64,000 nt of DNA from Antrodiella citrinella (Eukaryota; Basidiomycota; Agaricomycetes; Polyporales; Steccherinaceae): NCBI GenBank assembly GCA_004802725.1, contig SGPM01000032.1, positions 62,001 to 126,000 on the forward strand, read 5' to 3'. This document shows, in pieces, positions 46,596 to 59,267 of the stretch. Each line of letters begins with the position of its first letter. Within the stretch, counting starts at the first letter, position 1. The translations under genes and the position numbers were made by a program. The notes under the pieces are model-generated. The model ran no database searches and had not been told where the DNA came from. It was given only the letters and a program-made list of their open reading frames with translations.

Positions 46596-49500
46596 CTACG
46601 AATCCGCATCTACATCCATCGCCTCTGCATCCCCAGAATGCTGGGTTTCTAATATCTTGAACAAGTGAGCCATACGATCAAGCGAGAGTGCATGAACCGT
46701 AGCCTCCGCGATTCCAAATTCACCGGCATCGAATGGCGTCCAAGCCACATGACTGATGAGACCGTCTGGTCTGATAACCAAGGGTGTGGGCTCGAAGTCG
46801 TCGTAGTAAAGGGATCCTCCAGCATGACCGAAGGTACGATAATGGTCAAGTTTGGCATCGGCTTCGGATAGATTCCTGAGGCGGGAGACACATATGAATA
46901 CGTCGGTCATGAACGCTCGGGAGTCTGTCTGGGAGATCCGCCGTGTATGTCGGAATATGGACAGTATGCGGCCGACCGACACTCCTCGTCCGTCAGGAGC
47001 ACGAAAGACGACGCAGCTGTTGCCTTTGCTCCGAGCAGAAGCCGGAGAGTATTTGATACCTTCGATATAGATCTTGCTCAATATCTCGGCCTTTCTGTCC
47101 ACCATCAGTTGACCGGGAGGACGACGGTTGAGCTGAAGATCCCCGTATTGGTTCGGACCGGGGTCGTTGTTGAGTCGAAATAGAAGAGCAGCAAAGCAAC
47201 TGTCAGAAAGAACACCCTTCTTCCCACTCTCTTCCGCTATCGGGAGTTGAGACAGAAATCCACGAACTCTTGTTCCGCGCACGTCGCTGCGAAAGACCTT
47301 CCAGTACGTCGAAATAAGCTCGGAGGCTAGTTGTTCAACTTCTGGGTTGTTGAACATTGCCCGTAGATTAGACGACCGGCATGTATGCCTCATAAACGTA
47401 TTTTCCATCTCCCCTAGTGAGCAAACATCATGAGGAGTGTTTACGACTGATCATTAACACAATTGCTTACCGAACTTGCGATTTACGTTCTCCTGTTGAA
47501 GCCTGTAGTTGTTGCGTTCCGTACTGAACGCCCGAATCGAGTGTAACGGCCCGTAGAATGGCATGATATCGGTCCCGATGTGGATGGCCATATGGTGGTT
47601 CGGTTTGATACTGACTTCCTTGTAGAGCTGTCTTGCGCCGACTAGATACTGCGTCAGAGATGTGGTGTATTTGGCTGCAAGACCCTTGGACATGGCGCGT
47701 AATCCTCCAATCTCAACGGCAGTAACAAGATCCATAAAATTGCAGAGCATCTGCTGGCGTCGCCCCATCGACTTGCCCCACAGCCTGATCAGACTGATGG
47801 GGAAGTTAATGGTACTAGCGGCCCTCCATTGATCTGCGCTGAGCTTTCCGCGACTCTTGGAACCCAAATCACCAGGAGCACGGCTCACCCACGACGGAAG
47901 AATCGTGCGTAGCATATCTTCGTGTATAGCGGTGAGAGTGACTTTTCCCAGGACTGCGCCGCCTCTTTTGTCTTGCGTATTCTAGGGAGATGGAATCAGA
48001 TCAAGTCTTCAGCTTCTGTAGGTTGATACTCACCGTGACAATAGGAGTCTCCACTCCCGTTGAAGCAGCCACAGGAGTGATCACTGCAGGCTCTGCGATT
48101 TCACCCATAGTATACAAGATATTGCCCTTCCGCTGCAAGAGAGCCGTGAACACATGAAACAATGAAACATTTAAACCCCCGATGTTTGCTCACCCATTGC
48201 ACCAGCTGTCCGATCATATTAGCCTTGAGTTTTTCAGGCAGGATTCCTCGAGAAGTGCACATGAAAGCGAGGAGTGGATTGGTCCACCGCCCCATCGCCT
48301 TGGTAAGTTTCTCCAATGAACCTTGATCCGGTAACGGTTTCGCGAATCGGTCCTCTGCCTTCTTTAGATCCAAGCGCGTTCTATCGCTCAACTCAGGCTG
48401 AGTGATGTCATTTGCAATAGACGGTCCAGAGACCAATGGATGAGGTACCGGGATTTCAGCGGGGTCAAGGGTGAGAGGAACGTCTGTTAAACCAACACCT
48501 GGTTGAGGAACAGGTGGGTTTGATCCAGACGCCTCAGGCTGTGGATTGGAACCAGTAGGTGGAGCGGCGGATTGTATATTGGGACGTGTGGCGTACTGCG
48601 TGGCGTTGCGTAAGCTCAACCCAAACAGAGCGAGTGAATGTCATCGACGTACCCATTCCATCAACCTGTTGACTAGATATTTCTTCGTCTTCTTTGCTCT
48701 GCGTAAATCGTGCGCAAAGCATAGGTGCCAGAGCACGGCGACCTTGCAATCCAATAGCTTTCGCACATTTCCGGATCTGAGATATGTCCATCCTTCAGCC
48801 ATTTCTCCTTCAGACGGTTTCTGAACGCTTTTCCTCCCGAGCATACCATCATCATCCTCTAAGTCCACATTCATTCCGAACATCTCACGCGAGTGAGCTT
48901 GCAAGAGACCAAGGTAGTGATTGTGCATCGAGTCCACCACCGTGAAACGAATGGGATCCCAGTACGGCAAGCGAAGAAGTTCTGACCACCGCACTCCATT
49001 TTTGAGATAGAGCTTAGCCCTTTCGTCCACGCCTGCAGCCAGCCATTTCTCAGCCAATCTGCGATGTTCGGCTCCAGTACGAGCTCGTGGCCACTTAGCC
49101 CGGTCGGTCTCCTCCAAATCAGCCAGTGTTATCCAGCAGAGACTACAGGGGTGGGTCGCAGATATGCCTGCTATGCCAAGACATTGACGAGCAGCAGGTA
49201 AATCACACACTAGGGGACCGAGGGCGCATTTGATAAGTCTGCCTTTGCGGTATTTCGCAGTGCGAGATAGGAAAACACCAGGGTCCCATAACTCCAAGAG
49301 ATCGTCCACGAGAGGTCGAAGGCTGTGATTCATCTCCTGCAGAGATGGCTTGCTAGGACCGGGAACAATACCGACGAGATAGAGGTTTTCGTCCAGATAG
49401 CGGAGATGAGGCGGGAGATTCATACAGACCATGTAGATCGCAGTCGAAGTGACCGTCTGTTTCGCTGTCTTGGATCCAAACGGGTTGAAGCCATCCACTG

Positions 49501-51762
49501 CCAAGCTGAAGACATATCTGCCTTCTGGACCGGCGTCGACACATTCACCACTGGCAGGCGGCGGCTGGATGAATGGAGTACCATCCTTGGCTTTGATCTC
49601 GGTAATCATCGGACTGTCCCATATGTCCTGCATCATTCCCTCTCCGTCCCTCTCTAACCTGCACCCCAGATGAGCCTTATCCATAACGTCCTCGATTCCC
49701 TCTCTTGAAAGAAGGCGGGCCATATAGTTACGCATGCGCTGATGTAGATATGTCCGGAGGGGGTGCGTTGTTTTTGTCTTGCCAACAACGCGACTGCGTA
49801 GTAGAGCCTTTCCGCACAAAGGAGAGTCCTCGGTTTCTTGATGAAGGCATACTTCCGGAAAGGGCTTCGAATGGTATAATGCATAGCAATGGGGACATTG
49901 AGCGTATTCATCGACCTCGCTATCCAAATTTGCGCCAGATATTATGGTCCTTGGATCGGAAGGAAGTTTCGGAGATGCGGCCATGGGTGAAGATGGGATA
50001 CTGAGACGTAGGATTCTCACCAGGCCACCGAGCCCGGCTAGAAGGACGGTGCACGAATCGAAGGAAAGATTGAATAGCAGGTGCATTGTCAAAACGATGA
50101 GATAACATGATGCGATGGTAGGATCAAGGCTAGCAAGAGGGGATAGAAAGAGTGATCCTACAGGATTCTCGGATCAGTAAATCGACCCTTATCGAGAAAA
50201 CCGACACACACCAGTATTGACAACGACTGGAGATCCAGTCTCATGTACGTTGGCCAAGGCATCTTTTTGCCTGTTCCACTGAGCTTCCTTCCACATCTCC
50301 AGTTCAAGGTACGACCGATGTAAATCAGCTGTAACCTCCGCACGGAGTTGATCAATACCAGGTTCCAAAGCGACGGGAGTATCTTTGACTTCGGCCACCA
50401 TAGAGAGAATGTACTGCTCCAGATCCAAGAATATACGATTGACCGGGTTGGTGGTGTCCAAGGCGTACGTTCCTGAGTTGGCATTCATGATGTCGCTGAG
50501 ATCTTTATAACGGAAGCGACCAGATATATCGGGATTGTTGAGAAATTGAAGGGGTTTGGACGTGTCTAGAACGGTGCTCTGGTATTTCAGGTGCGACTGT
50601 ATGAAAGTCAGATCGGCTTTGAGATCACTGACCCAACGGCCAAAATGGAGCTCTGACGCTGGGTGTTCGTATGGTAAGGCCGCCTCCTGTTCCCCGATAC
50701 TTTCAATAATCTTGGAGTCATGTGTACTAGGAGTTGAGCTTCCCGATGGTGTTGATACCGATTGTGTAGATGACGATGCGGCCTTGAAGTCCACAGCCTG
50801 TTTGGCGCGTTTGACCCGTGCAGCTTCTCGTTTGACAAGCAGCTTTGCTATTGTACACATGATAAAAACGACCCGACAGATCACAAAGCCCATGACTTAC
50901 TTTGCTCAGGGATATTTTTCTTTTCCGGCTTCGAGTTCGCAGGGAGTTGGAAAGGACGTGAGCCTCCGGGAACAGAACACCTCATAACAAGAATAGAGAG
51001 GTCTTGGAGACCAATGTCATCCAGTACGTGTTCCATATTAAGTGCCGTCCGGCGAAACTTATCATAATGCAGGGTATAGCGGACTCTTGCCAAAGACGCG
51101 ATTAGGTGTCGCCGTCGAAGGATCTGGAAGACATCCGAGATCGTGCTGCTGGGGGATATACCTGATATATAAGACAACGATGAATATGATCTCCAGCGTA
51201 TATGAATGAGATCGAGTTCACTCACGGAGGGGTACTGATTGCGGACCTACTCCGGTCACAAAAATCGTAAAGGGAGGTCGAAGCACAGTGCGGTGTTGCG
51301 TTGCATCGCGGTCACGATCGACGATATCTATGCAGGCATGTCAATGAAATGCAAAGCATTTACTAAGAGTTCACGCACAGCTCGACAGTATCAAGATAAG
51401 TGCGAAATCCAACAGACAGGTTGAACCCACAACGGCCACAGCGGACGAGCGGCACCCAGTAGTCACCGTGATGATCGCGACAGAGAACAGAGAGCAGACG
51501 AGCTCCAGGATTGAACGTGAATATTTGACCGGCTTGAGCAGGGGATCCTTGTGTTCTTTCCATTTTCGCCATGACCGTTGGCGTATTAGAATCAGCCTGC
51601 GCAGAAACGCAGCAGGCATATCGGACGTCTGCTAGTGTTCGGATTCAGGTTGATAGTCATTTATACAGGAACAGACGTACCAATTTTACGAGGTTTGAGT
51701 GCCAGGGCTTGACGATTCCGAGATGAAGGTGTTGGAAGTATTGCACGTCGGAAAACCGCCAT
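46596..51762 (-). CDS. Tnp2-like (Transposase_21) CACTA transposase with ubiquitin-like N-terminal segment
   Basis: The core lies in the exon 48641-50100: FSLAVDGFNPFGSKTAKQTV, NLPPHLRYLDENLYLVGIVP, HSLRPLVDDLLELWDPGVF, ALGPLVCDLPAARQCLG, RWSELLRLPYWDP and TVVDSMHNHYLGLLQAHSRE, all typical of basidiomycete Tnp2-like proteins. Later exons give MGRWTNPLLAFMCTSRG, KLSADQWRAASTINFPISLI, MAIHIGTDIMPFYGPLHSIR and ERNNYRLQQENVNRKFG, ending MDVDADS. The 5' exons encode a zinc-knuckle-like segment (CRDHHGDYWVPLVRCGRCGF) and a ubiquitin-like segment (HYDKFRRT to LSILVMRCSVPGG). The join between these two at about 51320-51370 does not fit a simple GT-AG intron in frame, so the start at 51762 is provisional; the rest looks intact. 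Confidence 0.8.
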
Positions 51763-51919
51763 GATGATCGCGATTCGATTTGGGCGTCAATTGGCCCGCC
51801 ACTTCTTTCCTCCGAGATCTGAGAGACGTCTAACAAGGCACTTATAGAACGTAGAAAGACACCATGAAATTGAGCTAGATATTCTGACATGTGTATGATA
51901 TAGCAATGTATTCTCCCCT

Positions 51920-54900
51920 CTATGTACTAGTTGAGGGGCCGGCTTGCGCAGGCTCTGCAGGACGTAAATAATCCGCGATCATGCTGTAGGACAAAAGAAA
52001 TCAGGAGACGTCAACTGAGCGACCGAGAGATGGTGCTTACCGAACAACACTCTCAGGATGACTGAAAGCATAAGTTTCGTCCATGTCAACAGCCAAATTC
52101 CTGCGCTCCGAAGCGGTCAAAGAATCCCACCACGAATCGCTATAGGCACCTCTCGGTAAGGCTTTGACCGGGCGACGGATGGAGGTGGAGGGATTCTCAG
52201 ATATGAGGCGAGTGTGCGGATCTCTTCCTTGATTGCAACTTCCTCTTCTTTCGCGTCTGTCCAGAATATCAAGATCTCGCAGCCAAGGTGTCAATCGAGG
52301 ATTTCGCCACTCCTTGGCTACAATCTTGAAACTTTGAACTCCGGCTACATTCTCTTCCTCGTCGGAACTCATACCGTCCACCCCGAGCCTGGCGATGATA
52401 TGGCTATGCGTGGAAGAGTGCTTACGGACCATGGTAAAGCGTCGAAGAAACAGCTAGGCTTAATCAGTCCCATTAAAGACGTTTTAAAGAATAGATCGCG
52501 CACCTGATATTTGCGGCCCCATCGTGCGGACCCTCTGGTATGCGCCACTCGCTCTTCAGGTGCCAAAATCTGGGTGCGGAGTCTTGCTTTCAACGTCTTG
52601 AAATACTTGATGTAGGCCTTCTTGGCTAGTTCAGGATCGTCGAGACCAGATTCGCCGTGTTGCAGGAAGTCTTCAACAAAGGTGTCTGTGACTGACTGAT
52701 TCCAAGCGCTACGAGGCATTCCCTTGAAGTCAGGCCTGAAATCGGCCACTTCACAAGCAGGGCCATCTGACGGATCGAAATGAAGGACTTCTCGCTCCCT
52801 CGGAAGCTTTGCCACGTCAACTTCGGATTTCCGTGTACGTCCCAAGAGTGTATTGACGTGATCCTGGATATGACGCTGAATGTATACTGAGTGCGGGTAT
52901 GGGAGATCAGAAAGGGAGCACATACGTTGTAGAGATTGGCATCGTCAGGTCGGGGGTGAGGAGCATGAGATAGCCTCTTTGTTCTTCGTCGTTTGCGAGA
53001 CTGGGACGGCCTACAATCCACCACCTCCTCCTCATTATCAGCATCATCATTGTCTTGTGCACTGCCGGAAGTGCGAGTTCGAGCAGGTGACGACTGAGCA
53101 AGTTGTCGGACTTCTTGAGTAAGTCCTTCGACAGACCGGACCACCTGGGCCAGCTGTGGAATGTATATCGTCTGTATGGTAAATGAGACATTGCAACACG
53201 CGCACGCATATGATGCAATATCTTACCTGCACATTTCCGGCATATGCTTGTTCGAAGTTGACCGATGGCTCTATATAGCCTGACCTGGGAATGATGGGCT
53301 CGGCAGAAGGAGCTGTATCGGAAGCTGTAGATGAGTCTAAGTGCGATGAGGGTTCCATGAGGTACACCCCGTTTTGTTCGTGAATGAAAGCGGTCTCTGG
53401 CATCTTTTCCAATCTCCGGGACGACATCAGAGGCTCTATATCTTCCTGCTGAGGACCGGAAGAGAACTGATCAGCCATATCCACATCAAGATCTTGCTGT
53501 GATGGGACGTTCAAGGTTGCGGCCATGTTGTTGGGCTGGACAGCGTCAGACGCTGGCGTGGATCCGCTTTGTGCGTTGAGAACCGGTGTCGTTATTGGAC
53601 GACGAGGAATAGCAGAAGACGACGACGTTTCTGCAACGGGGGCATTGGGCTGAACAGCGTTGGACGTTGGAATTTGCAGGTTAGGTCCGTGCTGCACGCT
53701 GGTACCCAAAGATACAATTGGAGGCGGAGGAACAATTGGAGGCGGAGGCGGAGGGATAATTGGAGGCGGAAGCGGAGGAACGATTGAAGGAGTCAATGGA
53801 ATCGCAGACGACGACGACGACGTTGCTGCGACAGACGCTGGAACCTGGAGGCTAGGTCCATGCTGCACGCTGAGACCCGGAGAGGCAGCAGCCACGATCG
53901 GAGGATGTACGATTTGAGGAGGCGGTGAAATCGCAGATGGCGTGAGGCTGGGTCCATGCTGCACGCTGAGACCCGGAGCCACTGTTGGAGGAGGAGGAGA
54001 AATGGCAGACGGCAACAGTGAGGACGACGACGGGACGGCATCTTCCATCCTGGTATCTGGCAAAAGCAACAACTCTCCTCGATCTGTACGCTCATGCTAA
54101 ACGATGTCAGCTACATCACGCTATCCATGAAACTAGTCAACGTACGTTTTCTGGAGGTGACCGGGACGTGGCTAATAAACGTTGAGTCTGACTAAGCTCC
54201 CTGTTATACGGGTTGTATGCTCTGGATATCAACTCTCCAGAGCCAGACGAGACTTGGGCTTGAAGTGTGATAGACGGGTTTGATGGAGCAGGAGGCACGA
54301 GCTGTCGAGTAATCGGAGCAGTAGAACCAGACGCTAGAGATTGAGATGGTTCGGTGGTGGTGTGCAAGATCGACCGATCCCTTGGCTCTATATGTTGCGA
54401 GGGGTGATCTTCAAGCAAATTCTGCATAGACCGACTGCTGGTCTCCACGGTCAGGTTCTCCAATGCCAGCTGTGTGGTGGGAAGGTCTTCCGCGGCAGAA
54501 ACCTCCTCGGAGGAACGCGGTATAGGAGGGGCTTCCATCGCAAGTGGCATAGAATGATCATTGGTCCGCGAGACAGGGTCATCTTCAAGTTGCATAGGCT
54601 GATCCTCCGTCACAGACTGCACGAGAGGGTCTTCGGACGTAGCTCGCAGCGTCTGACTGCCAGTCTCCGTGGCAGAACATTCCGACACAGGCTGCATCTG
54701 CATGAGAGGGTCGTCAGAAGTAGGTTGCGAGGGCTCGTGTTCTCCAATCTCAGAGTGCATAGGATGATCGCCGCTCTCAGTAGCCTGGACTTCCGATGCT
54801 GGCTGCATGGGAGCATCATGAGAGGTAGGTTGCGAGTGTTCTTCAGACGAAGTCTGCGTCTGCATAGGCTGACTTCCAGCTTCCATGACAGATTCTTCCG

Positions 54901-56743
54901 GCGCAGACTGCATGAGAGGGTCGTCGGACGTGCCTTGCAGCAGCTGATTGTCAGTCTCCACGGCAGGAACTTCCAACGCAGGCTGCATGGGAGCGTCGTC
55001 AGAGGTAGGCTGTAGCGACTCGGGTGGTCCAAACACAGTCTGCATAGTCGAATCGCTGCTCTCCGAGGCAGGGACTTCCGACGCTGGTTGCATGGGAATA
55101 TTGTCGGGTGTAAGTTGCGAAGACTCGAGTTCTCCAATGTCAGTCTGCATAGTCGAATTGCTGCTCTCCGAGGCAGGGACTTCCGACACAGGCTGCATGG
55201 GAAAGTCATCAGAGGTAGGTTGCGAAGACTCGAGTTCTCCAATCTCAGAGTGCATAGAATGATCGCCGCTCTCAGTGGCCTGGACTTCCGATGCTGGCTG
55301 CATGGGAGCATCGTGAGAGGTAGGTTGCGAGTGTTCTTCAGATGAAGTCTGCGTCTGCATAGGCTGACTGCCGGCTTCCATGGCAGATTCTTCCGGCGCA
55401 GACTGCATGAGAGGGTCGTCGGACATGTCTTGCAGCAGCTGATTGTGTTGCATGGGAGGGTCGTCAGAAGTAGGTTGCGGGGGCTCGTGTTCTCCAATCT
55501 CAGAGTGCATAGAATGATCGCCGCTCTCAGTGGCATGGACTTCCGATGCTAGCTGCATGGGAGCGTCATGAGAGGATTGCGAGTGTTCTTCAGATGAAAT
55601 CTGCATAGGCTGACTGCCGGCTTCCATGACAAGTTCCTCCGGTACAGACTGCACGGGAGCGTTGTCGGTGCCTTGCAGCGGCTGACTGCGAATCTCCACG
55701 GCAGGGACTTCCAACGCAGACTGCATGGGAGGGTCGTCAGAGGTGGGTTGTAGCGACTCAGGGGTAGTGACACCCGACGTAAGCTGCACGAGAGGGTTGT
55801 CCGAGGTAGGTTGCGGGGGGGCGCGTTCTCCAAACGTAGTCTGCCTAGGTTCGTTCGACGCTGAACCGTCAAGGATACCTTGCTCGGGAAAGGTTCTGGA
55901 CAGAAGCCGTGCGGAGTCCGTTTCCGAGCTCGAGGAAGGGTATGGAGGGTTATTGCCGAGGGCTCCTACTTGGACTTCGGATGGATGGTGTTCAGCAGAC
56001 GATACCGTAGATTGTGTAATTTCCGTAGCTGCCATGGTGGAACTGCCGGCTACAGGTTCGTCGGGAAGATGAGTACCGCTCACAGAGCAAGTATTGGACG
56101 CGGTGCTCAAGGCATCCACAGGAGGGGTTGCTTCTACCTCAGTCTCAGTCTCCGATTCCTGTTGTGATTCTTGAATTGAGTTGACGAGGAACCGACAGTA
56201 TTTGTGAGTACACACCTCGTTCTCATCCACTTCTAACATAGCATCGACTGTCTCTCTGGCATCTTCGTCATCCGAGGAGTCTCCATCTCCAACGAGCTCG
56301 CCGAATTCGCCATCCGAGGAGTCTCCATCTCCAACGAGCCCAACTTCGGCATGTAGTGCGTCTCTATCTTCAACGAGCTCGCCCCCATCCAAATTTTCTC
56401 GAATTTCAGAATCTATAAGCACCTCTCCACGTCCATTATCTCCTCTACCACGCTTCATGGGGGGTGCATTGAGGTCAAGAGCACGATCCAAATTGCGGGC
56501 CTCCAGATGAGTCAATACTCGCAGCGTGTTTGGGAGCCTGATATGGCTATAGCGGTCAGAGGGTTGGTTCTGCTGGGAACCTGACGTGACTGGGCCCTCC
56601 ATCTGGTGGTCCAATGCAAAAGTGGGAAGGGTGGTAGGATGATCAACAGGAGCTGAGCGTTTCAATCGGTTCGTGCGCCACTCAGTGGGTCGCGCGAGGG
56701 GATCCGAAGCGTCCTCATCAGACATATCATGATCTTCGTCCAT
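51920..56743 (-). CDS. Accessory protein of the Tnp2-type element, repeat-rich
   Basis: The start at 56743 gives an acidic N-terminus (MDEDHDMSDEDASDP). The 868-codon first reading block includes a Ser/Glu-rich repeat region, then Pro-rich stretches (IIPPPPPPIVPPPP) with a repeated LSVQHGPSL unit, a basic nuclear-localisation-like QSRKRRRTKR, and a folded C-terminal part: NQSVTDTFVEDFLQHGESG, KARLRTQILAPEE, ARLGVDGMSSDEEE, WRNPRLTPWLRDLDILDRR and LPRGAYSDSWWDSLTASERR. The last exon ends RPAEPAQAGPSTST. That C-terminal part matches, from memory, proteins commonly found beside Tnp2-like transposases in Polyporales (MSSDESD...WR...LTPWLR...). Function unknown; perhaps a TnpA-like DNA-binding partner. 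Confidence 0.65.
54590..55870 (-). repeat. Imperfect tandem repeat within the accessory gene, about 30-35 codons per unit
   Basis: Around ten units of the form SxQPTSDDxPMQPxSEVxAxES followed by an acidic IGE end. A longer block of about 65 codons containing PLMQSAPEES, MEAGSQPMQTQTSSEEH and HDAPMQPASEVQATESGD occurs twice with few changes, showing recent segmental duplication inside the repeat. Confidence 0.75.
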
Positions 56744-57356
56744 TGCGAGAGAAGGTAGGATCTGTTGAGGTCGTAGTTGAGCAGCGGCGGACTGGGAGGA
56801 CTGGGAGATTAAGAAATTGCAGAAAAAGCAGAGTCACCACTGGATTCGTACCGTCGAGAAAGATGACACGGGAGGTACGCTTACCGAATCAGCTACATCG
56901 TAGCAAAGCCTTTGTTCGGTGGCCCCCACTCGAGGATCATGAACAAAGGGTGTTGTCTGCCCGCCCTATCCGTTCCGGGTCGGTGACACCACTTCACTAC
57001 GAGAGATTTGACCACCGGTAATGCGATTCGTGACCAGTAGAAGGTTCAAATATGAAAAGCATGCTTGTAAAGTTTGCGAGTCTATTGATGCAATTGCTAG
57101 TAGTAGGAAAGACGTGAACGAGTTGTGGATCTCAGTGATCAGAGATAGTCAGAGATGCACGACCTTCTGAAAGTGCTGGTGTTTATCTAGATTACCTTTC
57201 ACCCTTTCACATTTCACTGTTCACGCGCGCCCACCGCCGTTCTTTGGCTCCAGATCCTCTCTTCACAATCCTTTGTCCTTTGTCCTTTGTCTCTTTCAGT
57301 CATGGCTATATATCACAGACACCCTCTCTTCGCCACTTCCCTCTCTTTCTCTCTTC
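56744..57356. other. Right flank of the large element and promoter of next host gene
   Basis: About 610 bp between two divergent start codons. It must contain the right end of the transposon, but I could not find a CACTA-type end or an inverted partner for the left flank. The last 120 bp are CT-rich, as usual before a fungal start codon. Confidence 0.35.
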
Positions 57357-58125
57357 ATGGACATGTCTCTCATCGCTGACACGCCCATTTCCATCTTCAT
57401 GTCTGACGACGCAGCTTCCATCCTACAAACTCAAATGACTTCACGCAATGCGGCGGATATGTAAGTATAGCATTGCTCATAGATTATGTCTTCTCACTCT
57501 CCTCCTAGCACGTCTCTCATACGCTTTCTGAAAGGCTCCGACGGAGGTGTACATCGTGTACACTTCAGGGAGAGAGCTGATTCAGTGGATCTACCCGCTG
57601 AGGTCATAATCCTCGAGATTCTTCCTCGTCATTGTACGTATCGGTCTCAAGTCTCCCCTACCCAACGCTAATGCAGTTGAATCTCAGTCGCTTTGGTCAT
57701 TCGTTCCGCGAGCCTTCGTTCGTCGGTTCCTGTGGTTCACTATCAGAAGAACATTGGATATGACTGGCAGGTTACGATTAACTATGTGCGCTCTTTCATT
57801 TTTTCTTTCGTGAAATTATCTGATTATCCTGCAGGCTCAGAACTCGGTCTCGTGGCTTGACCCTAACGTAGGTCACTGGCCTCCACCAACCTTGTCTTTC
57901 AAATACTCGGAAGACGCAATACTCTTTGCCCGAGTAACACATCGGGTCTCTGTCGACCTTGGTGGCGATAGAGAACTTGCAAGATGTCGGGCGTTGGCAC
58001 TGAGGTCTTGGTCGATGAGTATTCCGGGCACCCAGCTAGACGACAACATGAGCGTCGAGGCTTTTGGTATCGTCATGCTCGTCGCTTTAAGTTTCTTGTT
58101 GTTGGTTGTATTGCCGGCTGTTTAG
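57357..58125 (+). CDS. Small tail-anchored membrane protein, unknown function
   Basis: Not recognised. My splice model gives about 200 aa from MDMSLIADTPISIFMSDDAA (start 57357) through ITSLIRFLKGSDGGVHRVHF, PAEVIILEILPRHFALVIRS, VVHYQKNIGYDWQVTINY and DAILFARVTHRVSVDLGGD, ending in a single C-terminal hydrophobic helix (AFGIVMLVALSFLLLVVLPAV) with almost nothing after it. This is the layout of a tail-anchored protein facing the cytosol. Four exons with good borders. No catalytic motif seen. Confidence 0.55.
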
Positions 58126-58661
58126 TGTCTATCCGCAATTCTCGTCATTAGATTGTTCCATCGCCTCCATTCTCTATACAATTCACTGCGCCAATGTGCA
58201 AGCCTCTCTAAACCTAGTTTGACACTGAAGTAAAGCCATCGCGTGAACGTCATCACCTTGAAGCTTGAAGCTTGAAATCTCGGAGCCGCGGGGATCTGCG
58301 ATTCCGAGATCGATAACCAAATCTTCTAGAGGTTCGGAGATCTGCGCCTTAGATCTTGAAATCGATAAGCCGTTATCGGCTTACAAATCTTCGCGAAGCA
58401 CGTGCATCTTGAGATCAACTCATTTTCAGTGTTGGCCGTCGCTTATGAACATGACCTCTTGTCGCAGTTCACTCTCGATATCAGAGCCATACTTTTCGAA
58501 TTATCAAGACACTACGCGGATACATTTGAAGAACGAAGAACGAATACATGGAGAAAGACGAAGGATTAAGGAGCTCAAGTAAGTACATAAGTACAACATA
58601 CTATGGCGTCCCGCTCACGGGTAGAAGGGGAATCATGCGCAATCATTCAACAAATTCCACA
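58126..58661. other. Convergent intergenic region with direct repeat and hairpin
   Basis: Lies between two converging genes. Contains a triplicated TTGAAGC-type direct repeat (about 58258-58278) and an inverted repeat TAAGCCG (58366-58372), TTAT loop, CGGCTTA (58377-58383). Nothing coding seen. Confidence 0.45.
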
Positions 58662-59267
58662 TTACGGCAAAGCCAACGCAATCGGGAAGACAGGATCGTC
58701 GTTTCCTAACATCTGCAAGACGCCTTCGGCCTCCTCCAGAAACCTGCACTGGGTGAGCAATCACGACGCATACAGATTCAAATATGATTGCTTACTTGGT
58801 AACTGCCCTCTCAGCAAAGGTGATATCGGACTGCGACGTCAACGAAGTGACCAGAACGTTCCTGCCACTCTTCATAACTACCACGCCTCCCCTCCATGTG
58901 GTGTTCGGATAGAGTTGACGAAGTGCGGCGTTGATAGGATCGCTTGGACAATACTGCACAGCCAGCAGGACTTGGTAGGCTACGCCGTTAGGGTCGAAGT
59001 GCGTCACGATGCATTCCTGGATAGGATCTTGAGTGCCCATGAGACCTTCGAGTTGGGGGAAACGCCGGTTGGTGCTTGTCTCTTGCTGAGGCACCAAGGT
59101 GCTGACTCTTTCTCGCAGCGGAGTAGGAGATCCCGTACGGTAGTAGAGACACCGAAGGAACCTAGTTTTCTTTCAGGTGAGGGTCAGTACTGTTGAATTT
59201 GAATGAGTTATGTTATGTTTGTACTCACTGCTTTTCTAGGAGACAGAGGAGACCGGTAGGAGTGCAT
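58662..59267 (-). CDS. Conserved-looking protein, unknown function
   Basis: Not recognised. The start at 59267 gives MHSYRSPLSPRKA, then after a short intron TRFLRCLYYRTGSPTPLRER, then the compact block GLMGTQDPIQECIVTHFDPN, GVAYQVLLAVQYCPSDPIN, TTWRGGVVVMKSGRNVLVTS and ITFAERAVTKFLEEAEGVLQ, ending in FPIALALP. About 150 aa in three exons; the two junctions fit GT-AG and phase. The mix of hydrophobic strands and helices suggests one small folded cytosolic or nuclear domain. No signal peptide or membrane helix. Confidence 0.55.

Larger units (their letters stand above)
44966..56743 (-). mobile_element. Large CACTA/EnSpm-like element of the Tnp2 type, three genes
   Basis: Three adjacent minus-strand genes, 11.8 kb from first to last codon: a Transposase_21 (Tnp2)-like transposase, a large accessory protein with tandem repeats, and a third conserved-looking ORF. 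From memory, basidiomycete genomes carry many such multi-gene elements with a Tnp2-like protein. All three frames look open, so the copy may be young. I searched both flanks (44.79-44.97 and 56.74-57.36 kb) by eye for CACTA ends, terminal inverted repeats and target duplications and could not identify them; the true ends are unknown. Confidence 0.75.

Noticed and set aside
51915..51938. CCCCTC/GAGGGG hairpin at the 3' end of the accessory gene
   Set aside because: Short stem spanning the stop codon; hairpins of this kind are not terminators for RNA polymerase II.
54610..55536. 308-codon alternative frame over the accessory repeat
   Set aside because: Composition and periodicity come from the true repeat frame; no start context or domain.
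58792..59097. Plus-strand frame at 58603-59196 opposite the unknown minus-strand gene
   Set aside because: The minus strand gives two in-phase splice junctions and a natural end; the plus frame gives no folded-looking protein.
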